From Anaerolineales bacterium UBA6131 (lineage in GTDB: Bacteria; Chloroflexota; Anaerolineae; UBA2200): DNA of 13,826 nucleotides. The number at the start of each line of letters is the position of its first letter. Position 1 is the stretch's first letter. The DNA lies in contig DIVN01000168.1 in the NCBI GenBank assembly GCA_002435875.1, forward strand, positions 1 through 13,826, read 5' to 3'. The notes under the pieces are model-generated. The model worked only from the letters and a program-made list of their open reading frames with translations. It ran no database searches and was not told where the DNA came from. Of the stretch, positions 7,625 to 13,826 are shown piece by piece. Made by a program: the position numbers and the translations under genes.

Positions 7625-8551
7625 TCACTCAGCCGCAACGATTTCCATCGCTGCGGGCAACAGCTCGATGGTCAACGCCTGTCCCGCTGTGCAAAGCGTC
7701 TCGCCATCAGCATGCGCGGGCAGCGCACCCTGCAATGCGGTGACGTCGACACGTTGTGCCCGGATCATCTGGATCTCAGGCTGAGAGGCCTGCGTGCCCT
7801 TCATAAAGTGTGGCACCAGGCCAAAGATGCGCGCACGGCTGACCTCACGGGCCACGCAGACGTCCAGCATACCATCGTCGGGCTTGCCCTCGGGTGCCAT
7901 CAAGAAGCCGCCACCCATACGCCGGCCGTTCATCAATGAAACCATGAGCGACCTCAGCTCGAGAGTCTGCCCATCATGCTCGATGCGCACCAGTGGAGCG
8001 TGAAAGTACAAGAACACCGTCTTCATCGTAGCCACGATGTACGACGGAAACCCTGTCAGCCACTTCATCTTCAGCGCCTCAAAGCCAACCACGGCATCGA
8101 AGCCGATGCCCACGCCGTTGCCAAAACAGCGGCCCTGAGGGTAGTCCCCGCCAGAGACGCGTCCTACGTCAACCGTGCGTTGGTGCCCTGCGGCAAGGAC
8201 CTCACAGGCATCCGTTAGCGCAGGCGGCACCTGCATGCCGAAGGCCAGATCGTTGCCTCTGCCCACGCTGAGAAAGCCCATCGCGGGCCTCCCCACGCCT
8301 TCCTCGCGAGCGCGCATCAGACCATTGAGCACCTCGTTGGAGGTTCCATCCCCGCCTGCTGCGACGACGACATTGAATCCTTGCTGCGCCGCATCGTAGG
8401 CCAGCTCGGCGGCGTGCCAGGGGCGCTCGGTGCGCACCAGGTCGAACTGCAGCCCGTGCCCGCGCAGCAAGCCCTCGATGGCCGGAATGGAGCGCCCTGC
8501 GTTCCCACGGCCGGCGGTGGGGTTGACAATGATCTTGTAACGATTTACCAA
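7625..8551 (-). CDS. Diacylglycerol kinase family lipid kinase (DagK/YegS/BmrU-like)
   Basis: This 308-aa enzyme of the DAGK catalytic family uses ATP to phosphorylate a lipid alcohol such as diacylglycerol. It opens with the nucleotide-binding NPTAGRG (10-16), then GGDGT (66-70) with SNEVLNGL, and GRGND (97-101), followed by a beta-rich C-terminal lobe with GGGFLMAPEGKPDDGMLDV and a HADGE segment near the end that is typical of the family. I choose the TTG at 8549-8551 because GGGAGG (8561-8566) is 9 bases upstream; a GTG at 8575 would place that site inside the coding region. The PlsC gene follows after 7 bases, so the pair likely converts DAG and lysolipids to phosphatidic acid (inference). 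The 284 bases upstream (8552-8835) have no gene and no clear promoter. Sphingosine-like or undecaprenol substrates are less likely but not excluded. Confidence 0.9.
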   Translation of the reverse strand: MVNRYKIIVNPTAGRGNAGRSIPAIEGLLRGHGLQFDLVRTERPWHAAELAYDAAQQGFNVVVAAGGDGTSNEVLNGLMRAREEGVGRPAMGFLSVGRGNDLAFGMQVPPALTDACEVLAAGHQRTVDVGRVSGGDYPQGRCFGNGVGIGFDAVVGFEALKMKWLTGFPSYIVATMKTVFLYFHAPLVRIEHDGQTLELRSLMVSLMNGRRMGGGFLMAPEGKPDDGMLDVCVAREVSRARIFGLVPHFMKGTQASQPEIQMIRAQRVDVTALQGALPAHADGETLCTAGQALTIELLPAAMEIVAAE

Positions 8552-8835
8552 TTGACTATACCTCCCTACAGGCACAGCGCTTCGGGCGCAATCTGGCCTG
8601 CGATTACGAATCGGCAGCTGCCTGACCGGTGCATGGTCGATCTTCGCTGCGCGTAAGGACTGCCACGGCCAAGTCTATCTCGGTAAACTCCGCCCAGGCA
8701 ACTGAGCAAAGACCAGGCGACGTAGATCCACGGCTACACGTGGCCTTGACGCGGCCAAGAGGCTCTTGTCGGAGGGCGAGTGTTTCCGCACGGCGCAGGA
8801 GCAGCCCTGCACACTGGCGCGTGGGGAGAAACAGT

Positions 8836-9861
8836 CTAGTAGCGGATGACCACGGGTGTGCCGATGTCCGCCCAGTTGTAGAGTAACTCTGCGTCATAGG
8901 TATCCAAGACGATGCAGCCGTACGATACTGGGCTGCCCAAGTAACCGCCCCACAACACTTGGCCGCTCTGCATGATCGGCAGCGCGTGAATGCCGTTCTC
9001 CGAACCGCCTGCCCAGTAGATTCCCAGCCAGTGAGGCATCCAGATATCCCAGGCGCCACCATAGGCATTGGGAATTTTGCTCTGCACCTGAAAGGTGCCG
9101 GTACGAGTGTAGTAGGGAGCCACGCCACTAGAGCATATGAAAGAGTAAACCAGGTATTCGCCCGCAAAAGCGTACAGATGCTGCTCGGTGAGGTTGACGA
9201 GAATGCTCTTGGAGCCACCTGGTGAGGAAGGGTAGTTCGAGGCTGAGCGCGGCACGCGCAAGCGCTGCCCCACTCGGATCGACGATGGATCAGAGATACC
9301 ATTTGAGGAAGCCAGGGCAAAGGCCGTGGTACCAAAGCGCAAAGCGAGGGCCGACAGTGTGTCCCCAGCGCGCACGACATAGGTGTCGCTGGTCTCCAAC
9401 ACGATCGGCTGCGAAGTGGTCCCTCCTGCTCCGGGAATAGTGAGCTTTTGGCCGACAAAGATGATATTGGGGCCGCGCAGAGAATTGGCGTGCACCAGCT
9501 CCCAAACCGAAATCTTGTAGCGCAGGGCGATGCCGTTGAGGGTGTCCCCGCGCTGAACGATGTAAGTGCCGCCCGTGGTCATCGCTGGCCCGGCAGAAAT
9601 GCTGACTGTGTCAGAACTGGGGATGTTCAGGCGCTGGCCGACCTGCAGTGAGTTCGAGTCGGTCAACTTGTTCAGGGAGACCAACTCCTCGACGGTCGTA
9701 CCGTAGCGCAGAGCCAGCCGGAAGAGGTTCTCACCTTCCTGCACGATGTGTACTGCGCCGACCTGAGCACGCGCAGGCACACCAAGCGCGAGGGATACGA
9801 ACAGCGCGCATAACAAAACAATGGTGATTGAGCGGTCGTGGACGCGAATTGGCCAAATCAT
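8836..9861 (-). CDS. Secreted L,D-transpeptidase with three LysM domains (LysM-YkuD)
   Basis: This 341-aa cell-wall protein starts with basic residues and a hydrophobic stretch (about 11-30) ending PARAQ, a plausible signal peptidase I site after residue 32. LysM repeats at about 37-81, 99-143 and 160-204 bind glycan; each has the pattern Y/H-x-V-x-x-G-[DE]-[TN]-L. Residues 219-340 form a YkuD catalytic domain with His292 and Cys316 in SYGCI. The usual motif is SHGC, so the second His is Tyr314. It likely crosslinks peptidoglycan or attaches proteins outside the membrane. The ATG at 9859-9861 overlaps the preceding gene's stop as ATGA. A TTGACA/TATACT promoter at 9868-9895 would start transcription at or within a base of that ATG, which has no Shine-Dalgarno site. 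The tail LYNWADIGTPVVIRY is normal for the family. Confidence 0.92.
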   Translation of the reverse strand: MIWPIRVHDRSITIVLLCALFVSLALGVPARAQVGAVHIVQEGENLFRLALRYGTTVEELVSLNKLTDSNSLQVGQRLNIPSSDTVSISAGPAMTTGGTYIVQRGDTLNGIALRYKISVWELVHANSLRGPNIIFVGQKLTIPGAGGTTSQPIVLETSDTYVVRAGDTLSALALRFGTTAFALASSNGISDPSSIRVGQRLRVPRSASNYPSSPGGSKSILVNLTEQHLYAFAGEYLVYSFICSSGVAPYYTRTGTFQVQSKIPNAYGGAWDIWMPHWLGIYWAGGSENGIHALPIMQSGQVLWGGYLGSPVSYGCIVLDTYDAELLYNWADIGTPVVIRY

Positions 9862-10335
9862 GGGATAAGTATAGTGTGATCTTGCGGCATGTCAATTGGG
9901 GAGTGTTCTTGTCGCTTCTTCTCCAGGCGCTTGCGCATGAAGGTGCGCCGGTGACCGACCGGAAAGTCCGCCAGCTCGCCAAACACCTGGTAGCCGTGCT
10001 TTCTGTAGAACTCGGGAGCTTGAAAGCTGAAGGTGTCAAGGTAGGCATCGTGGCAGCCACCCTGCCTGGCCTCCTCTTTTGCCGCACGCAAGAGTGGGTG
10101 CCCCCAACCCTGGCCGCGGAGTCCTTGCTGCAGCCAGAGCAGGTCCAGGTGCAGCCAACCCCAATGCGTCGAGCCGATTAGCCTAACGACAATCTCTCCA
10201 TCCGGGCTATGCAGCAAAGCACAAGCTTTCGCTATGCGCGTCTCCTGCCTGCTGCTTGTTGAAGCCACTGATCGCCGGCGCGATGATGCCGCAGGCAGGT
10301 CCGGCCAGAGGAACGATGCGGTAGTTTTCAGGCAC
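9858..10335 (-). pseudogene. GNAT family N-acetyltransferase, frameshifted
   Basis: Two reading frames together make one GNAT protein of about 158 aa. The first runs from GTG 10333-10335, with GGAGGG (10346-10351) 10 bases upstream, and reads PENYRIVPLAGPACGI ... GFNKQQAGDAHSE before stopping at TAG 10207-10209. The other frame continues with HSPDGEIVVRLIGS, then WGWLHLDLLWLQQGLRGQGW, the acetyl-CoA loop, followed by DTFSFQAPEFYRKHGYQVFG and FMRKRL, to TGA at 9858-9860. The second frame is +1 relative to the first, so one base is extra (or two missing) near 10207-10240. The stop overlaps the LysM ATG as ATGA. The normal family end is about FMRKRL; the last ~21 residues are encoded through the next gene's promoter. 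It would acetylate an amine if intact. This may be a real mutation or an assembly error. Confidence 0.8.
9868..9895 (-). promoter_or_regulatory. Promoter candidate for a leaderless LysM/YkuD transcript
   Basis: On the minus strand TTGACA (9890-9895, perfect -35) and TATACT (9868-9873, one mismatch from TATAAT) are 16 bases apart. The ATG of the LysM gene begins only 6 bases after the -10 box, so the +1 would coincide with the A of ATG. The site lies inside the last codons of the GNAT gene. Confidence 0.6.
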
Positions 10336-10499
10336 GAATGACTCTCCCTCCTGAAGTGAGCAGCACGCTCTGCGTCGTAGGCCAAGCAGCAGAAGGAATG
10401 CTCAATGGCTTGCTCCAAGTTCGTGCTTTCATGCGGTCCAGATGTTTGTGAGTACCTGCCGGTACACCCAGGCGGTCGCTCGGATTGCCTGCTGTTATG

Positions 10500-11825
10500 T
10501 CACGACTTGGGTCGACCATGGGCATGGATCGACTTGCTTGGCCGTCGATCACTAGTCTCCGACCCAGAGGGGTGCTCCAGCGAGCCCGCAGCGGCCCTAC
10601 CCGCCACCGCCCCACTGCTAAAGGCGTACTGCAGGTTGTACCCACCGCAGGGGCCGACGACGTCGAGGGTCTCACCGGTCAGGAACAACCCCTTGACCAG
10701 CCTTGACTCCATGGTCTCTGGATCGACCTCACTCACCGGGATCCCGCCCGCAGTAACCTGGCAATACTCGAATCCCCGCACCCCATGCACCCGCAGCCGG
10801 GTGTCGCGCAGGGTCTCGGTCAGCCTCTGCAGCACAGAGTCTTCGACCTGCCGCAGCGCGATTCCTGACGGTAGGCCCGCGTTTCGGAGAAAGGTAGTGA
10901 CTGCCTTCGGTGGGAAGAAGGCGCCCAGGAACACGCTAATGGGCATCTCGGTGTCCCTTGCCCGCGCGAGAAGGCGATCGAATTCTGGCTGGACAAAGGC
11001 CAGGAAGTTCATAGAGAGCTCAAGGACAGCGGACGGACGGGCAGAGACGTGATGGCTGAGATCCATGACGGCCGGCCCATTGAGGCCCCACTGGGTGAAG
11101 ATCAGATTGCCGGCTGTGGTCGCCAGGTACCGTGGCCCATCCCACAGCGCCACACCGACATCAAGCCGCACACCCTGCAAAGGCTTGAGGCTTCTCAGAT
11201 CGATCAGCAAAGGCGCCAGCGCTGGGCGTTTGGGCAGCAAGGTGTGTCCAAGCCCTTCCAGGACAGGGAACAGCTCGCCACGCGAGCCAAGTGCCGGCAG
11301 CGCCATGCCGCCGGCAGATACGATCACCTTCTGGTACGCTTGCTCCTCCTCTCGGCCCTCTACGACATACCGGACCGCGAATCCCTGGCTGGTCTTCCTA
11401 ATCGCGCTGACCGCTGCGGAAGCGCGGAGCTGCACGTCGGCCAGAGTCAGCGCGCTGGAGAAAGCGTTGACAACTGTGTGTGCCGAGTCGGACAAGGGAT
11501 AGTACCAGCCGTCCGCGGTCTTGTAGACGGGGATACCGATCTCGGCCAGCACGGCGATGAGATCCTGCACGCCGAACCGACCGAGCAAGGTTTCCATCCA
11601 GCGTGCATCGGCGCAGGTGTAGGCCGAGGCTGCGGCCCGATCGTTGCTGATGTTGCAGCGCCCGGCACCGGTAACCAGCAGCTTGCGGCCCACGGCCGCG
11701 TTGCGCTCGAAAAGGGTGACGGCAGCACCGTGCCGGGCCGCCTGCAAGGCAGCCATCATGCCAGAGGCGCCAGCACCGATGACGGCAACGGTTGTGGGAC
11801 TGCTCGCGGTGCTTGCTTTTAGCAC
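10500..11825 (-). CDS. BaiN/HI0933-like (YhiN) NAD(P)/FAD-dependent flavoprotein
   Basis: This 441-aa flavoprotein of the HI0933/BaiN family has a dinucleotide-binding Rossmann motif VAVIGAGASGMMAA (13-26) with GAGASG at 17-22 and the acidic Glu40 (LFE) that would bind ribose. The family block GRKLLVTGAGRCNISN is at 46-61. The C-terminus has FLTGETLDVVGPCGG followed by NLQYAFSSG, the second FAD-contacting block. Some members act on aminoacetone or bile-acid intermediates; most have unknown roles (known). It is probably cytosolic. The GTG at 11823-11825 has AGGG about 9 bases upstream. A Ser/Arg/His-rich extension of about 28 residues follows the usual end. Its gene lies 70 bases after the lipoprotein stop and 164 bases before the GNAT start, so operon membership is uncertain. 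Confidence 0.9.
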   Translation of the reverse strand: MLKASTASSPTTVAVIGAGASGMMAALQAARHGAAVTLFERNAAVGRKLLVTGAGRCNISNDRAAASAYTCADARWMETLLGRFGVQDLIAVLAEIGIPVYKTADGWYYPLSDSAHTVVNAFSSALTLADVQLRASAAVSAIRKTSQGFAVRYVVEGREEEQAYQKVIVSAGGMALPALGSRGELFPVLEGLGHTLLPKRPALAPLLIDLRSLKPLQGVRLDVGVALWDGPRYLATTAGNLIFTQWGLNGPAVMDLSHHVSARPSAVLELSMNFLAFVQPEFDRLLARARDTEMPISVFLGAFFPPKAVTTFLRNAGLPSGIALRQVEDSVLQRLTETLRDTRLRVHGVRGFEYCQVTAGGIPVSEVDPETMESRLVKGLFLTGETLDVVGPCGGYNLQYAFSSGAVAGRAAAGSLEHPSGSETSDRRPSKSIHAHGRPKS

Positions 11826-11895
11826 CGGCGTGCACCCTGAATCTTGTCAGGCATCGAGGTGAAGTGCTCCATTAAGACTCAGTCCGTGAACGGCT

Positions 11896-12549
11896 TCAGT
11901 CCAGGGACCATACATACCAGTCTTCAAAGTCCATCACTGTACCCGGCACCGAGGACATCCCGGCAACCATGACGTTGCCGGGCTCTACCCAGCGCGACAA
12001 ATCTAGCGAGGTCACGAACTGGCCGTTAATCCAAAGCTGACCCTGGCTTTCCAACACAAGCAAGCGCAGCTCATTGCTTTCGTCTTTGCCCATAGCCGCG
12101 GTGGTCCAGTTCCCTTTGGCCAGCTCGGTTGCTTGGCCATCCATGAGCAGGAAATGTTGCCACGAGCCATCCGAGTTGTACCACACGACGTGGCCACGCA
12201 GCTTAACCAGGTCAAAGCGTGCGTAGGTCCCGTACCGCCAGGTTTCACTGGCTGTCGGAGTGTAGGGATTGTGGAAGTGCGCGCTGGAAGAGAAATCCAC
12301 CAGAGACAAATCTGGAAGTGCCTGCCTACTGCTGAGATAGATCTGGTTCTCGACCATCTCAAACGTGCCGCTGATGGCCTGTGTTACCACCAGAGCTCCA
12401 TCCGTCAGAGCCAGCGCAGTAGGAGTAGGTACTGCCGTAGGGCGAGGCGTGAGCGTCGGGACCGTAGTTGCTGTCGGCGTCGCCGCGGCGCAAGCGCCGG
12501 CCAGGGGGACGATTGCCATGACCGTCATAGTCCCCAGCAGAAACTTCAT
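11896..12549 (-). CDS. Lipoprotein with Thr/Pro-rich linker and LamG/DUF1080-like beta domain
   Basis: This 217-aa predicted lipoprotein starts with a lipobox-like PLAGAC (Cys20) after a hydrophobic stretch, so it should be lipid-anchored after secretion. A Thr/Pro/Ala linker (about 24-48) follows, a composition common in Chloroflexota surface proteins. The rest, with repeated aromatic beta strands such as GHVVWYNSDGSWQHFLLMDG, NELRLLVLESQGQLWINGQFV and FEDWYVWSLD, resembles concanavalin-like/DUF1080 (laminin G-type) domains, which bind or cleave glycans; no catalytic residue can be named. The ATG at 12547-12549 has GGAGGG (12555-12560) 5 bases upstream; TTG 12552 is a worse start. A short hairpin lies upstream at 12634-12651. 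Role and ligand are unknown. Confidence 0.75.
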   Translation of the reverse strand: MKFLLGTMTVMAIVPLAGACAAATPTATTVPTLTPRPTAVPTPTALALTDGALVVTQAISGTFEMVENQIYLSSRQALPDLSLVDFSSSAHFHNPYTPTASETWRYGTYARFDLVKLRGHVVWYNSDGSWQHFLLMDGQATELAKGNWTTAAMGKDESNELRLLVLESQGQLWINGQFVTSLDLSRWVEPGNVMVAGMSSVPGTVMDFEDWYVWSLD

Positions 12550-12633
12550 CAAGACCCTCCTGATCTGAAGATCGCAAACGGCCGCTGTCGCGTCCGCGCC
12601 GTGCCTCCTCGTGTGGATACCCGCGTGACTTGA

Positions 12634-12651
12634 TGAGTCGTGCGCGACTCA
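12634..12651. promoter_or_regulatory. 7-bp palindromic hairpin upstream of the lipoprotein gene
   Basis: TGAGTCG (12634-12640) pairs exactly with CGACTCA (12645-12651) around the loop TGCG. It lies 139 bases past the stop of the upstream MBL-fold gene and about 85 bases before the lipoprotein ATG. It has no T-run, so it could be an operator, a weak terminator or a structured leader. The rest of 12553-12790 shows no gene. Confidence 0.35.
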
Positions 12652-12790
12652 CGAAAGCGAACTGCTGTCAGCCATCCTGACATGTGTTGCCGGGGACCGT
12701 CCCAGATAGCAGCCGTGGAGCGGTCGGGCATGCCGCCCAAGGCAACGCGGTGCCAGGCCTCCGTCTCCTCGACGTGCCAGACGCGAACGT

Positions 12791-13826
12791 CTACTCTTCC
12801 AGCTCCACGGTCATGAAGTGCACGCCGCGATCCATGATGCTGAGCCGATAGCCATACTCGTCTGGCGGGTATTCGGCAAGCAGCTGATCTAGCGTGTCGG
12901 TTGAGTTGCTGGCCACGATGAGAATCTCGCGCTCCTGTGCGGCGGCTGCCTCGACCAGCCAGATGAGCGTGGCCAGGTCGGGGTGTCCGTGACGCCCGTT
13001 GGCGGAGACGATGTATGTATCGGCTGTCACGGTCTCGAAGAAAGCGCGGCTGATGTTCCGTGCACTGCCATGGTGAGGCAACTTGAGCACGTCCACGTGC
13101 AGCGCACTGTCAACATCGAGCAGGTCTGCCGCCGCCAGCCCCTGCAGCAAGTGGTCGCCGCGACCATCGCCGGTGAGCAGGATCGAGCGTCCATCGGCCT
13201 CGACAAGCAGCATGATGCTGCTGAAATTGGGTAGGCTGCGATCGGCGGTCGCTGCGGCGTAGGCGTCTTTGGCGTCCGTGGAGGCGCTGCGCTCATCCAG
13301 CCACGCGATCCACTCCTCGCGCAGGTCGTCAATGGTTTCCTGGCTGGGGCCAACAACGTGCACCGACAGGCCGCTGCTCAAGGGAGGAACCCCCTGTCCC
13401 GTGCGCACCACACCATCGCCGAAACCGGGATTGATGGGGATGCCCAGGGCCACGGCGTTTAGGCGCAACTGGTGACCTTCAGCGATGGCCTGCAGCAACG
13501 AGCGGGTGTTTTCCATCGCCGCCGCGGCAGGGCCGGCCGAGGTCAGCACGCGTTGCAGGTCGCTCTCCATGCCCGCGCCGACCGTCTGTCCGAAAGCGTT
13601 GTGCCACCAGGCCTCGGGGGCAGCCACAGCACTCCTGGCAGCCACTTGCTGTTGGCGCAGCTCGCCGAACCACTCGAGCACACCGGAGCTGTGGTCGCAG
13701 TCAACATGAGTCTGCACCGCAAGCTCCAGCCTACCATGGTCGACTCGCAGCTCCTGCAAAGCCGGACGCAGGTGGCGCTCGTAGGTCGCGGCAGGTCCTC
13801 CGTCCACGAGCAGATACGTCGGAGCC
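12791..13826 (-). CDS. ComEC-like metallo-beta-lactamase-fold hydrolase, 5' end outside window
   Basis: At least 344 residues are present in frame, with the N-terminus beyond base 13826. The visible part begins APTYLLVDGGP, the first strand of an MBL domain. It then has QTHVDCDHSSGV, a HxDxDH metal-binding motif, LLTGDG with an acidic ligand, VLKLPHHGSARN carrying a His-His pair, and SANGRHGHPD. This order matches the C-terminal hydrolase domain of ComEC/Rec2 and related soluble proteins (known). No membrane segment is visible. If metal-bound, it could be a nuclease or phosphodiesterase (inference). A GTG at 13805-13807 is in frame but falls within the conserved strand, so it is not the real start. 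It is the first gene of the minus block within the window. Confidence 0.85.
   Translation of the reverse strand, partial: APTYLLVDGGPAATYERHLRPALQELRVDHGRLELAVQTHVDCDHSSGVLEWFGELRQQQVAARSAVAAPEAWWHNAFGQTVGAGMESDLQRVLTSAGPAAAAMENTRSLLQAIAEGHQLRLNAVALGIPINPGFGDGVVRTGQGVPPLSSGLSVHVVGPSQETIDDLREEWIAWLDERSASTDAKDAYAAATADRSLPNFSSIMLLVEADGRSILLTGDGRGDHLLQGLAAADLLDVDSALHVDVLKLPHHGSARNISRAFFETVTADTYIVSANGRHGHPDLATLIWLVEAAAAQEREILIVASNSTDTLDQLLAEYPPDEYGYRLSIMDRGVHFMTVELEE

Noticed and set aside
8756..8768. CAAGA-GGC-TCTTG hairpin in the 8552-8835 gap
   Set aside because: The stem is 5 bp and there is no T-run or gene context that favours a terminator.
8604..9458. 284-codon minus-strand frame overlapping the LysM/YkuD gene
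   Set aside because: It is out of frame with the LysM and YkuD motifs that give the true gene; it has no family resemblance.
10452..10465. Inverted repeat GTACC-TGCC-GGTAC after the flavoprotein stop
   Set aside because: The stem is only 5 bp and has no T-run, so a terminator call is not supported.
11049..11822. 257-codon plus-strand frame opposite the flavoprotein
   Set aside because: It is the antisense of a clear FAD-binding protein with intact motifs on the minus strand.

Overview
The window is GC-rich, bacterial and gene-dense. I read it as Chloroflexota (Anaerolineae-like), which is an inference. It rests on three things: a bacterial XPB helicase followed by two helicase-associated proteins, a lipoprotein with a Thr/Pro-rich linker of the kind common in that phylum, and a LysM/YkuD protein of a style common there. 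No tRNA, rRNA, CRISPR array, integrase or transposase is visible.

Layout. Bases 1-991 (minus strand) hold a patatin-like phospholipase followed one base later by the N-terminal 69 codons of a YtcJ-like amidohydrolase that runs off the left edge. Bases 992-1290 form a divergent promoter region with a good sigma70-type promoter facing each way. Bases 1291-6731 (plus strand) are a tight three-gene operon: XPB-type DNA helicase, a 636-aa helicase-associated protein abutting it, and a 590-aa paralogue of that protein 5 bases further on. A perfect 11-bp hairpin lies between this operon and the convergent block that follows. From 6877 to the right edge every gene is on the minus strand. In transcription order they are a ComEC-like metallo-beta-lactamase-fold protein (5' end outside the window), a small lipoprotein, a BaiN/HI0933-type flavoprotein, a frameshifted GNAT acetyltransferase, a three-LysM L,D-transpeptidase, a diacylglycerol-kinase-family lipid kinase and a PlsC-type acyltransferase.

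How the genes fit together. The XPB operon is the most interesting unit. XPB supplies the ATP-driven DNA-remodelling motor. The two downstream proteins share a winged-helix/Helicase_C_3-like architecture, and the second carries that C-terminal domain twice. No Bax1-type nuclease is present, so any nuclease partner would have to be encoded elsewhere. The lipid kinase and acyltransferase are 7 bp apart and both are phospholipid-synthesis or salvage enzymes. The L,D-transpeptidase and the lipoprotein act at the envelope. The LysM gene start overlaps the GNAT stop as ATGA and also sits exactly where a leaderless transcript would begin.

Gaps. Bases 8552-8835, 10336-10499 and 12553-12790 contain no gene I can support, only short weak hairpins. 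All other long open frames are antisense shadows of these genes.
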